Source: CAYOSF01 sp964406605 (GTDB lineage: Bacteria; Chloroflexota; Dehalococcoidia; DSTF01; RBG-16-68-14). From it: 64,000 nt of DNA. Of this stretch, positions 8,590 to 17,288 are shown one piece after another. Position numbers and translations under genes: made by a program. Numbering within the stretch: position 1 is the first letter of the stretch; each line of letters begins with the position of its first letter. The stretch lies in NCBI GenBank assembly GCA_964406605.1, contig CAYOSF010000011.1, positions 62,001 through 126,000 on the forward strand, written 5' to 3'. The notes under the pieces are model-generated. The model saw nothing but the letters and a program-made list of their open reading frames with translations. It was not told where the DNA came from and made no database searches.

Positions 8590-9963
8590 ATGGTCGAGGA
8601 CCCAAGGCGGCCAATCAGAGACCCAATTCATGGCCTCATTGAGCGGGAGCCAGATGAGATCAGAGTCATGAACACGTCGACTTTCCAGCGGCTCAGGCGT
8701 ATTCGGCAGTTGGCCATGGCACACCTTGTCTACCCTTCCGCGATGCACACCAGGTTCGAGCACTCGCTGGGGACGCTGCACTTGGCAGGTAGGATCTGTA
8801 CGCGCCTCAAAGACTTTGGTGACATCGATGACGCCGGGATGAGACTCATTCGGCTTGCGGCACTGCTCCACGACGTGGGTCATGGTCCTTTCAGCCATGT
8901 CTCCGAGTACCTCCTAGATCGGCACTACGATCCCACAGCCGTGGGGCAAATAGGCCCGACGGATAGCATTCACGAAAAGGTAACCGCGCATATCATCCTG
9001 CAGGACGATGAGATCGCGTCAGTCCTGAGCGACGAAGACCGCCGCCACATCGTTGGACTCCTGTCCGATAGTAGGCCGCGGCGTTTCGAGCATGACATCC
9101 TTAGCGGCTCGTTGGACGTCGACAAGATGGACTACCTGCTCCGCGACGGCTACTTCGCCGGAGTGAAGTACGGGCAATTCGACCTGGAGAAGATCATCGA
9201 TGTTTGCAGGGTGTACGGGAGTGGAGATGAGACCTACCTGGCTTTTGACCATGAGGGTATCTACGCCTTGGAGCAGCTAGTGCTAGCCAAGTATCACATG
9301 AGCCAACAAGTCTATTTCCACCGCATACGGGCAATCACGGACGCCATGTTGGTACGAGGGCTCTCCATGGCTGTCAGGGACAGCGTGCCACCGTTTGACG
9401 TCCTGTATCGGTACGACGGATCCCCGGATTTCGTGCGCCGCTACCTTGAATACTGCGATGACTCGGTTCTCGGTCTGCTGTCCGTCTGTGCCCACGAGAA
9501 GATCCGAGACGTCTTCTCAAGACTACGTGCGCGTAGGATCTTCAAGGAGATCTGCGCATTCCCAGTTCACGACGTTGCGGACGGCATACGCAGAGATCGC
9601 CTGTCGCGCCTCTCCCCCGAGTCCGAGCAAACTCGCGCACTTGAGGCGATGATTGCGGAGGACATGAGCCTAGATCCAGACTACGTCGTGGTGACCCGAC
9701 AGAGCATCAAGAACCCAACATTCCGAACACCCTCCCACATGCTGGGCGAAGAAGAAATAATAGTCCTGGATGACAGCGGCACGCCCCGGCCCATTGCGGA
9801 CTTCCCGGACCTGGTATTCAACCTCAACAAGGCAGCCGCCTCCAGAGAGACAATCCGTGTCTTCGCGCCCCGCGACCACTGGCGCGACCCAGAAGATCGG
9901 AGGTACGAGGAACGCGAGGCGTTGAGGAGTCGCACGCAGGAACTCATTCTCCAAGCCGCATAG
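8590..9963 (+). CDS. HD-domain (d)NTP phosphohydrolase family protein
   Basis: A 457-residue SAMHD1/dGTPase-related HD protein. The metal-binding motif is intact: HTRFEHSLGTLHLAG (His near residue 56), LLHDVGHGPFSHVSE (the HD pair near 101-102), and the later Asp in SLDVDKMDYLLRDGYF. It resembles Bacillus YwfO-type proteins that hydrolyse nucleoside triphosphates. The next gene, 9 bp downstream, is a YwgA-like protein, the same partner that follows ywfO in Bacillus. A consensus promoter drives the pair. Lower GC and more relaxed codon use than the surrounding genes hint at transfer. Confidence 0.85.
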   Translation: MVEDPRRPIRDPIHGLIEREPDEIRVMNTSTFQRLRRIRQLAMAHLVYPSAMHTRFEHSLGTLHLAGRICTRLKDFGDIDDAGMRLIRLAALLHDVGHGPFSHVSEYLLDRHYDPTAVGQIGPTDSIHEKVTAHIILQDDEIASVLSDEDRRHIVGLLSDSRPRRFEHDILSGSLDVDKMDYLLRDGYFAGVKYGQFDLEKIIDVCRVYGSGDETYLAFDHEGIYALEQLVLAKYHMSQQVYFHRIRAITDAMLVRGLSMAVRDSVPPFDVLYRYDGSPDFVRRYLEYCDDSVLGLLSVCAHEKIRDVFSRLRARRIFKEICAFPVHDVADGIRRDRLSRLSPESEQTRALEAMIAEDMSLDPDYVVVTRQSIKNPTFRTPSHMLGEEEIIVLDDSGTPRPIADFPDLVFNLNKAAASRETIRVFAPRDHWRDPEDRRYEEREALRSRTQELILQAA

Positions 9964-9972
9964 GGAGGTGCT

Positions 9973-10518
9973 ATGGAAACGAGTCACGCGGTTCTGATAG
10001 CAGTGGACGAGGAAGAACAACGCGTCATCGTGGGAAGGACCCTGCTACAGAAGAAGCTTTACTTCGCGTGTGTCCTCCTCGGGCAGGATCTGGGGTTTCG
10101 CCCCCATTACTACGGACCCTACAGTCGCCAAGTGGCAGATGCCACCGATTCGCTGGTGACCAATCGGTTTCTCGAAGAACAGGTAGAGGTCTTCCCCGAG
10201 GGCAACGTCTTCGGCGAGCGCAGGCGCCACTCATACAAGATCACCCAGGAGGGAGCCGCGCTCCTCCAATCGGTAAACCAGCAAACGGATGCCCGACCAT
10301 GGCACGAGACACTCCAAAAGATCAACAGCCACCCGGTTGCAGCCGACTTCAACCTGCTTTCAATCGCCGCAAAAGCAGCAACCATACGAGCGCGCGTGCG
10401 GGAAGCATCTCCAAAGGACATAAGCCGGCACGCCAATGCCTACGGCTGGAAACTGCCGCCCGACAAGCTAGAACTCGCCGAGGAGTTCCTTGCGCACCTG
10501 GGGCTCGGTCTGGATTGA
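9973..10518 (+). CDS. YwgA-like protein, partner of the HD phosphohydrolase
   Basis: A 181-residue soluble protein. The N-terminal half reads as a winged-helix-like unit (GRTLLQKKLYFACVLLG ... YYGPYSRQVADATDSLV ... RRHSYKITQEGAALL), the arrangement seen in YwgA and in antitoxin/regulator proteins related to SocA/Panacea. The C-terminal half is helical with no motif I can name. It follows the HD gene by 9 bp with GGGAGGTGCT as ribosome site, so the two are co-transcribed. It may regulate or bind the HD enzyme; this is inference from conserved pairing. Confidence 0.6.
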   Translation: METSHAVLIAVDEEEQRVIVGRTLLQKKLYFACVLLGQDLGFRPHYYGPYSRQVADATDSLVTNRFLEEQVEVFPEGNVFGERRRHSYKITQEGAALLQSVNQQTDARPWHETLQKINSHPVAADFNLLSIAAKAATIRARVREASPKDISRHANAYGWKLPPDKLELAEEFLAHLGLGLD

Positions 10519-10553
10519 AGGCCGGATGGGGCGCGTGCCTGCGCTGCGCCCCT

Positions 10554-11510
10554 TCACACTAACCGAGCAATCACCCGCCCGAACAGCGGCCCGATGACGC
10601 GGCGCATGAGGAGCCGGATGGGGCCGGGGATAGGGCGGTAGAAGTCCCCTAGGTAATCGTCCAGCGTGCGGCCCTGGTACTCCAGCAGGCGCTGGGACTC
10701 GGTCGTGTCGTACCAGTCGAGGTGAGCGGGGCCTTTCGAGAACTTCTCGGCGGGCGGGCAGGGCAGGCCGAGCACCCCCATCGCGCGGGTGACGAACTCG
10801 TGGTAGTACATCTGGTTGGCAGGCCCGCCGCTCACGACCAACACCTTGCCCTTCACCTGATCGAACCGCTCGACCGCATGCACGATGGCCGTCGCCGTGT
10901 CCTGGACGTGGGTGAACTCGATGCGTGAGTCGTAGGGCTGGATATACATGTCGCGGAACATCGAGAGGGCGAGTTCCAGGTGGGGGTTGGCACCGAGGCG
11001 GAGCACGACGAAATCCAGCCCTGACTCCCGCACCAGCATCTCCGCCTCCGCCTTGGCCCGCTCGTAGGGCGAGGCGGGGTTCATCGGGTTGCGGTCGGGG
11101 TGCAGCGGCGGCGTCTGGTCCCGCGTCTCGCCGAACACGGCGACCGACGAGGTGTACACGAGCGGGACCGCGCGGCCCGCGGCCTGGAGCGCCTCCACCA
11201 CGGTGCGGGTGCCGCCGACGTTCACCCGCCGCGTCAGCTCCGGCTCGGCGTCGGCGCGCGGCGGCAGGACGGCCGCCAGGTGCGCGACTGTGGCGACGCC
11301 CTCCAGCGCCCGGTCGACGTCGCCGCAGTCCGTGACGTCGCCCCAGGCGACCTCAGGCGCGGCCGGGAGGGATCGGAGCCGCTTCCGCACGTGCGGCGCG
11401 TCCAGCTCCAAGACGCGGACGGGCACGCCGGCCTCCAGGAAGCGGCGCGTGACGTGATAGCCCACGCCGCCGAGCCCTCCGGTGATCAGTACCTTGTCCA
11501 CTGGAGTCAC
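10554..11510 (-). CDS. NAD-dependent epimerase/dehydratase family protein
   Basis: Extended SDR enzyme of 318 residues. The Rossmann motif GGLGGVGYHV is at residues 11-20 and the active-site YxxxK in SPYERAKAEAE near 150; VYTSSVAVFG supplies the Ser. The substrate is probably a nucleotide sugar or a related alcohol; it cannot be specified. The C-terminus is basic. It is followed by the DinB-M20 gene on the same strand, 25 bp away, and may share its transcript. Confidence 0.82.
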   Translation of the reverse strand: MTPVDKVLITGGLGGVGYHVTRRFLEAGVPVRVLELDAPHVRKRLRSLPAAPEVAWGDVTDCGDVDRALEGVATVAHLAAVLPPRADAEPELTRRVNVGGTRTVVEALQAAGRAVPLVYTSSVAVFGETRDQTPPLHPDRNPMNPASPYERAKAEAEMLVRESGLDFVVLRLGANPHLELALSMFRDMYIQPYDSRIEFTHVQDTATAIVHAVERFDQVKGKVLVVSGGPANQMYYHEFVTRAMGVLGLPCPPAEKFSKGPAHLDWYDTTESQRLLEYQGRTLDDYLGDFYRPIPGPIRLLMRRVIGPLFGRVIARLV

Positions 11511-11535
11511 ACTACGAGGAGGAGGCCCGGAGGCC

Positions 11536-13266
11536 TCAGCCCAGGCTGGAGCCGGTCGCTTCCTCGATCACGCGGACGGCGACCTCGATGCCCAGCCCCA
11601 GACAGTCCTCATCGAAGTCGAACCTAGCGTGGTGATGGGGATGGGCGATGCCCTTGTCCTTGTTCCCGCCGCCCAGCATGAAGTAGCAGCCGGGCGCGGC
11701 CTGTAGATAGAACGCCATGTCATCGGAGCCGGCAAGGCGGTCCTCGGCGACGCGGTCCTCACCGAGATACGAGCAGGCCACGCGCCGGACGATCTCGGCG
11801 CACTCGGCGTCGTTGACGACGGCCGGGATCGTCGAGTGCCTGAACTCGTAGTCCGCACCGAAGGCTACGGTGACGCCGACTAGGATCTCCTCGACGCGCG
11901 CCAGCACCCGTTCGAGCACGTTCTGCTCAAACGTGCGGATGGAGCCCGACATCTTCACCTCGTCCGCGATGATGTTCGGCCGCTCCCCGGCCTGGATGGT
12001 CCCGATCGTGAGCACGGCCATGTCTGAGGGCCGGACGCTGCGGCTGACCACGGTCTGCAGCGCCACGATGGCGTGTCCGGCCACCACGATAGGGTCGACG
12101 GTCTGTTGCGGGGCGGAGGCGTGCCCGCCCCGGCCTCGGATGGTGATCCCGATAGGGGTAGCGGCGGCGTAGACGGGCCCCGGCGCCACGCGCACGTCTC
12201 CGATGGGATAGTTGGCCATGATGTGGAGCCCGAACACGCGGTCCACCTTCGGCTCCTCCAGCACGCCCTCCTCGATCATCCGCTGCGCGCCGCCGACCCA
12301 CTCCTCGGCCGGCTGGAAGGCAAGGCGAACCGTGCCCGCGAGCGAATCGCGGGCCTGCTGGAGCGCCGCGGCTAGGGCAAGCGCGATGGCGACGTGGCCG
12401 TCATGGCCGCAGGCGTGCATCACGCCCTCCTCCTCCGAGGCGAAGGGCAGTCCGGTCTCCTCCTTGATCGGCAGGGCGTCGATGTCGGCGCGCCAGAGCA
12501 GGTTGGGGCCCTCGCGGGCTCCGCGGACGAGGCCGGTCGCGCCCGTCCCACCGATAGCCCGCACGTCCTCAAGTCCCATGCGCTGGAGCTTGTCCAGAAC
12601 GAACTTCTGCGTGCGGTGCTCCTTGTTGGACAGCTCCGGGTGGCGGTGCAGCTCCCGACGCACCGTGACGGACGCCCTGGCGAGCGCCCGGAGGGATTGC
12701 CGCGGCTCCGGCAGCGGCTCTCGCTCGACTTCGGCCGGCGTCGGGCCCGGCTGGGATGCCGGGAATCCTGTGGCCGCCTTGATCTGCTCGACCTGCTGGG
12801 CGTGATCGCCGTCGTGGATGCGCTGGAACACGGCCCACTCCCGGCAGTTGAGTTCGCCGAAGAACGGGTGCTCGGCCCGCTTCTCCATGTTTGCGTCGGG
12901 TGACAGCGCCTCGATCGAGACCAGCATCTCCTCGTGGGCCGCCTCCAGGTCGGCCCGAGCTTCGTCCAGCGAGGCGTACGTCGCCCCCCCGCCGCCGCCC
13001 TCCGGCGTCTCGCCCCGCGCGAGGGCGGCGCAGAGGCGGGCCACGGAGCGCTTGGCGGGCGCGGCGTGCTGGAGCACTTCGAGGACGGACCAGTCATCGG
13101 GGCCGGGCTTGAAGCGCGCCTGTTCCTCCGAAAGACCATCGAGCGCGCCCAGGAATTGGTCGTGGCCCTTTTGCACGACGCCCTTGATCGAGGCCGGCTC
13201 CTTCACCGCCTGATGGGCGATGTACGAGAGCACGCGCTCCCGCGTTTCGTCCGGAATCGTTGTCAT
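11536..13266 (-). CDS. DinB-domain/M20 amidohydrolase fusion
   Basis: A 576-residue two-domain enzyme. Residues about 20-165 form a DinB/YfiT-like four-helix bundle with the metal triad His67, His151, His155 (LQHAAPAKR; IHDGDHAQQ). Residues about 190-570 are an M20D amidohydrolase of the hippurate/IAA-amino-acid hydrolase type, with HACGHDGH (Cys286, His288), QPAEE (Glu321/322), FGLH (His348) and AHPHHH (542-546) as metal and catalytic residues. The ATG at 13266 has GGGAGGGAGCG upstream and gives a clean DinB start. Likely role: hydrolysis of an N-acyl or conjugated amino acid; the DinB part may add a thiol- or metal-dependent step. The fusion is unusual. The start lies 41 bp after the crotonase stop. 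Confidence 0.85.
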   Translation of the reverse strand: MTTIPDETRERVLSYIAHQAVKEPASIKGVVQKGHDQFLGALDGLSEEQARFKPGPDDWSVLEVLQHAAPAKRSVARLCAALARGETPEGGGGGATYASLDEARADLEAAHEEMLVSIEALSPDANMEKRAEHPFFGELNCREWAVFQRIHDGDHAQQVEQIKAATGFPASQPGPTPAEVEREPLPEPRQSLRALARASVTVRRELHRHPELSNKEHRTQKFVLDKLQRMGLEDVRAIGGTGATGLVRGAREGPNLLWRADIDALPIKEETGLPFASEEEGVMHACGHDGHVAIALALAAALQQARDSLAGTVRLAFQPAEEWVGGAQRMIEEGVLEEPKVDRVFGLHIMANYPIGDVRVAPGPVYAAATPIGITIRGRGGHASAPQQTVDPIVVAGHAIVALQTVVSRSVRPSDMAVLTIGTIQAGERPNIIADEVKMSGSIRTFEQNVLERVLARVEEILVGVTVAFGADYEFRHSTIPAVVNDAECAEIVRRVACSYLGEDRVAEDRLAGSDDMAFYLQAAPGCYFMLGGGNKDKGIAHPHHHARFDFDEDCLGLGIEVAVRVIEEATGSSLG

Positions 13267-13306
13267 CGTCCGCTCCCTCCCCGCGGCCTCTTTTCGAGAG
13301 CGATGC

Positions 13307-14062
13307 CTACTCTGCGCTCCCGCGCCCTGCCACGCGCTCGGTGGCATCCCGGAAGCGCTCGACGTTATCCGGTGTGCCGCGCAGCGCGCGGTTCGCTTCG
13401 ATCTCCAGCTCCTCGCCGCGCTCCACCGTGGTCGCGGCGTCGATCACCGCCTTCGACCAGCGGACGGCCGCGGGCGAGTTCTGAGCGATCTGCTGGGCCA
13501 ACTCCCAAGCGGCCTCATCGAGCGCGTCGTGCGGCACCACGCGGTTCACCAGACCGATCCGCTCCGCCTCCGCGGCCTCGACGACGCGGGCGGTGAGGAT
13601 TAGCTCCTTTGCCCTGGCCAGGCCGACGATGCGTGCGAGCTGGCTGGCGGCGACAACGAGCCCGTAGGAGGCGCCGGGAAAGCGGAAGCTGGCCCGCTCC
13701 GAGGCGATGCGGATGTCGCAGCCGACGGCGAGGACGGCGCCTCCTCCGTAGGCATAGCCGTTCACCGCGGCGATGATGGGCTTGGGGAAGCGGGCCACCC
13801 GCACGACCGCCTGCGCCATCTGGACGTTGCCCTTGCCGCCCTCCACTGAGGCGAGCGTCTCGGTCATGTCCGCGCCGGCGCTGAACGCCTCGCCGGTGCC
13901 GGTGAGGATGACGACGCGCACGTCGTCATCCGCCTCGAACGCTTCCATCGCCTGGGCGACGGCGAGCGAGAGCTCGCGGTTGAAGGCGTTGCGCTTCTCC
14001 GGCCTGTTGATCCGCAGAACGGCGATGCCGTCGCGAAACTCGCGTTCTACCACATCCGACAT
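13307..14062 (-). CDS. Enoyl-CoA hydratase/isomerase family protein
   Basis: Crotonase-fold enzyme of 251 residues. The oxyanion-hole segments AFSAGADM (near 65) and YAYGGGAVLAVGCDIRIA (near 105) are clear. At the usual second catalytic position (PE or PExxLG) it reads FPGASYG, so the canonical glutamates of hydratases are missing; it is more likely an isomerase, lyase or thioester hydrolase. The start at 14062 has AGGAT upstream; an alternative ATG is 24 bases earlier. Same strand and close to the DinB-M20 gene. Confidence 0.85.
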   Translation of the reverse strand: MSDVVEREFRDGIAVLRINRPEKRNAFNRELSLAVAQAMEAFEADDDVRVVILTGTGEAFSAGADMTETLASVEGGKGNVQMAQAVVRVARFPKPIIAAVNGYAYGGGAVLAVGCDIRIASERASFRFPGASYGLVVAASQLARIVGLARAKELILTARVVEAAEAERIGLVNRVVPHDALDEAAWELAQQIAQNSPAAVRWSKAVIDAATTVERGEELEIEANRALRGTPDNVERFRDATERVAGRGSAE

Positions 14063-14160
14063 GGAAGGATCCTTGTCATCCGGCATGAGGGGCCGTCGGC
14101 CTGCCCAAGAGGGTCAGTGTGGGCATGATAGCACAGGGCGAGCGAGAGGAGGCCTATGCG

Positions 14161-14538
14161 CTACGGCAGGCCGGGGAGACCCAACCCGAGGACGAGGAAA
14201 CCGAAGAAGAGGATGAGCAGCCCGGCATACCAGCACAGTCCCTTCACGAACCAGGCGTAGCCGGAGCGCCAGAAGCGGTCGCTGAGGGCGTAGGCATACA
14301 GATCGTCAGGGGTCCGCAGCTCGATGTCGCGGGGTATCCAGAAGTAGCCCCACCGCCGGAGAGAGCGCTCCAGATGCGCCCAACCGCCGTCGAAGCGCCG
14401 CGAGCGCCAGCGCCGCTCGAAACCGAACCAGTAGCTCCAAAGCCGGCGCGGGCGCGTCATCACCCACACACCGGTCATGATGAGCAGCACTCCGTCGGTG
14501 CCCGCGATGATCACGAGAAGCGCGTGGAGGTCCATCAA
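14161..14538 (-). CDS. Small membrane protein of unknown function
   Basis: A 125-residue protein with one helix at the N-terminus (LHALLVIIAGTDGVLLIMTGVWV) and one at the C-terminus (FVKGLCWYAGLLILFFGFLVLGLG), separated by a Trp/Arg-rich loop of about 60 residues. No family recognised. It is downstream of the mannosidase gene on the same strand by 66 bp. Confidence 0.6.
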   Translation of the reverse strand: MMDLHALLVIIAGTDGVLLIMTGVWVMTRPRRLWSYWFGFERRWRSRRFDGGWAHLERSLRRWGYFWIPRDIELRTPDDLYAYALSDRFWRSGYAWFVKGLCWYAGLLILFFGFLVLGLGLPGLP

Positions 14539-14604
14539 CAGAGGTATCGGCGCTCGGGGCAGACTGCCGAATCCCCAAAGCCCCGATTCAGGGTGGGACG
14601 GGCG

Positions 14605-17286
14605 CTACGAGCCGCGCGTCTGGAACCGCAGCGTGGCGATCTCGTTCGGCTTGAGCGAGAGGCGCACCCAGCCATCGGACACCTCCGCCGGGCCGAGCGC
14701 GTCCTCCTTCATGTCCACCACCAGCGCCTCGCGCCACGGCTCCGCCAGACGCACCCGGCCCTTCGTCCCACTGTCGAGGGTATCGTAGGCGCGTACTACT
14801 ACTCCGCCGCCGTTCTCGGCGCGCTTGAGCGCGGTCACGACCACGCCGTCGCCCTCGACCTCGAGGAGCGAGGACCGGGTCGGCAGCAGCCCCGACCCCT
14901 GGGGGTTCCAACGGGCGCGCAGCGGCGCCGCAAAGCGATGCGCCTCCGGGTAGGCGCGCTCCCAAGCGCCCTCGTGCGGGATGATCGCGTACTCGAAGGC
15001 GTGCCGGCCCAGGCACTGGGCGCCGGGCGTGGGCAGGGGCGGCCCGGCGTGCGCCTTTCGGGCGGGGTAGTCATCGCGCGAGAGCCATCCGACGGAACGG
15101 AGCAGGGTGAGCGCGATGGTCAGCCCACCCGGCGTGTCGAGCGCCTCGTACTCCGGCAGGCCGCGGTTCGCAATGAGGATGCCTCGCGCGCCGTCGTTCA
15201 CGTCCACGAACGCCTTCTGCGGATGGGTGCCCACGGGCTGCTCCGGCCAGCTCTCGTCGGCTTCCGGCAGCGCGACGGGCCTCGTGACGACGCCGAAGTG
15301 CTGCTCGGCGTGGGACACGTCGCTTGCCACACCGGTCGGGAAGTGGGCGCGCAGCCGGTGGTCCTCCGCCCGGTTCTCGAACTCGGTCCGGATATCGATG
15401 CGGGGCACGCCGGGCGAGAGGCTGACCAGCACGCGCACCGGGCAGCGTACCGTGCGGCGGATCCGTTGCCGCGTGGCGGTGAGGCGCGCGGGCAGTCGGT
15501 AGGTCATACGGATCTCAAGGGTCTGTCGCGCCGGGCCTTCCTCCAGCAGCCGCACCCTCGGCTGCCCCTCCGGCGCGTCCACCAGCGCGTCCGGCTCGGG
15601 CGCGCAGTAGTTGTACTCATCGCCCCGGTCGCCGCCGTCGACCAGACGGTTCAGCCCCTGGTAGCGACGCCCGCTGCGTTTGTCGTCGACCACGAGCGTG
15701 CCATCGCGCTGGTCCACCTCAACGGCGAAGAACTCGTTCTCGATCCGGGGCGTGCCCGACGGAGTCCCGCGGCGGGACTCGGGCCGGGGGCCGTACTCGA
15801 CGTCGTACGTACGGTAGCCGAAGCCCGGCACGTCACCGGCTACGAAACCGACCGGCGTGCGGCCCGGCAGCATCGGTACGCCCCCCTCTTCAGCCTCAAC
15901 GCGCTGGCAGGGCCAGCGTCGACCGGCGTCATCGATGAGGGCGACCGGCACGAGGCCGCGGCGAGCCGGGACGACGGCCGTCGCGAAGCCGCTGCGCGGG
16001 CCCGGCAGCGGGTTGAAGACGAAGACCCGCTCCGCCGGTCCCTGCGCGCCGATGCGGCGCATCGCCTCATGAACCAGGTCCTCGCCGATCTGCTCGCACT
16101 GGTCGAAGCGCGGGCGCATCTCGTCGTGAGTCTGGTCGATGCTGCACCCGCAGATGGAATCGTGCGGCTGGTTCAAGAGGAGCAATCGCCACGCTCGGCT
16201 GAGGAGGCCCGCCTCGGAGGCCGGGTCGTGGGCGTAGGGCGTGCGAGGGCCGCCCACAACCGGTGGATCCCGCCACGCCTCGCCGAGGCGCTGACGCAGA
16301 AGACCGGCCCACAGGCTGAACGGCTCCGCCCAACGGGTGAGTGTCTGCTCGCAATCGAACGTGCGCTGCTTGATCCACAGCCGCGCCGAGAGGACGGCGG
16401 GCAGCAGGTTGGACCGCTGGCTGCTGCGGAACTCGCCCCGAAACCGCGGCAACGAGTCTCGCCCGTCCAGATCTTTTTCCATCTCATCGAAGGCCTGCAC
16501 GAGGCTGCCGTGGACCAGCTCGGCATCCGCCGCCTGGGAGTTGAACGCACGGATGAGGCCAGGCAGCTCCGGCTGGGCCGGGACGTGGTCGAAGCCCCAG
16601 ATCACAAGCACGACGCTTGTTCGCGCGAGCGGCTGGAGCTGCCGCCGGACCGCCTCTATGCCGTCGACGAACTCCTCTCCCTCCACCGGCAGCGGCATGC
16701 CGATGCCGTAGCCGCCGGCCAGGTACTTCCCTAGCACCTCCGCACCATCCGGCGCCTCCCAGACGAACTCGGTGCTGGTCAGCGACTCATCGGTGCCCCT
16801 CCAGATGACGCACCTTTCGATGCCGAAGCCGCGTAGCAGGGACGGCAGATGGGCGATGTGGCCGAAGGTGTCCGGCAGGTAACCGACGGGCATAACGCCG
16901 CCCAGATCCGCCGCCTCTCGATGCCCGCGCAGCAGGTTGCGGACCAGCGCCTCGCCGCCGGGCAGGAACTCGTCCGGGATAACGTACCATGGGCCGGCGG
17001 AAAGCCGCCCCTCTCGCGCGAAGCGCTCGACCGCGTTCCGCCGGTCCGGCCGAACCTCCAGATAGTCCTCGATCATGGCCGTCTGGCCGTCCAGCAGGAA
17101 GTGATGGTACGCCGGGTCGCGTTCGAGGATCTCCAGCAGCAGGTCGAAGAAGGCCACGAGGCGGCCGCGGAAACGCTGGAAGGTGAAGTACCACTCGCGG
17201 TCCCAGTGCGTGTGGGGAACGAGGATCAGGCGCCAGCGTTCGGAGCCGGACCGGCCCTCGGCCGGCCGCGCCTCGCTCCGCGCCAC
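14605..17286 (-). CDS. Alpha-mannosidase, glycoside hydrolase family 38
   Basis: An 893-residue retaining glycosidase. The zinc-binding motif HTHWDREW begins at residue 25, and the nucleophile Asp139 is in PDTFGHIAH; NQPHDSICGCS further on is another GH38 signature. The C-terminal two thirds are the beta-sandwich domains of the family. No signal peptide, so it acts in the cytoplasm. The gene begins 2 bp after the stop of the PHP-hydrolase gene and the two are evidently one transcript, suggesting processing of an imported mannose-containing or related glycan. Confidence 0.9.
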   Translation of the reverse strand: MARSEARPAEGRSGSERWRLILVPHTHWDREWYFTFQRFRGRLVAFFDLLLEILERDPAYHHFLLDGQTAMIEDYLEVRPDRRNAVERFAREGRLSAGPWYVIPDEFLPGGEALVRNLLRGHREAADLGGVMPVGYLPDTFGHIAHLPSLLRGFGIERCVIWRGTDESLTSTEFVWEAPDGAEVLGKYLAGGYGIGMPLPVEGEEFVDGIEAVRRQLQPLARTSVVLVIWGFDHVPAQPELPGLIRAFNSQAADAELVHGSLVQAFDEMEKDLDGRDSLPRFRGEFRSSQRSNLLPAVLSARLWIKQRTFDCEQTLTRWAEPFSLWAGLLRQRLGEAWRDPPVVGGPRTPYAHDPASEAGLLSRAWRLLLLNQPHDSICGCSIDQTHDEMRPRFDQCEQIGEDLVHEAMRRIGAQGPAERVFVFNPLPGPRSGFATAVVPARRGLVPVALIDDAGRRWPCQRVEAEEGGVPMLPGRTPVGFVAGDVPGFGYRTYDVEYGPRPESRRGTPSGTPRIENEFFAVEVDQRDGTLVVDDKRSGRRYQGLNRLVDGGDRGDEYNYCAPEPDALVDAPEGQPRVRLLEEGPARQTLEIRMTYRLPARLTATRQRIRRTVRCPVRVLVSLSPGVPRIDIRTEFENRAEDHRLRAHFPTGVASDVSHAEQHFGVVTRPVALPEADESWPEQPVGTHPQKAFVDVNDGARGILIANRGLPEYEALDTPGGLTIALTLLRSVGWLSRDDYPARKAHAGPPLPTPGAQCLGRHAFEYAIIPHEGAWERAYPEAHRFAAPLRARWNPQGSGLLPTRSSLLEVEGDGVVVTALKRAENGGGVVVRAYDTLDSGTKGRVRLAEPWREALVVDMKEDALGPAEVSDGWVRLSLKPNEIATLRFQTRGS

Positions 17287-17288
17287 GG

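Noticed and set aside
14119..16734. 871-codon open frame on the plus strand
   Set aside because: Antisense to the GH38 mannosidase; composition (His/Arg/Ala rich, no domains) is that of a high-GC shadow frame.
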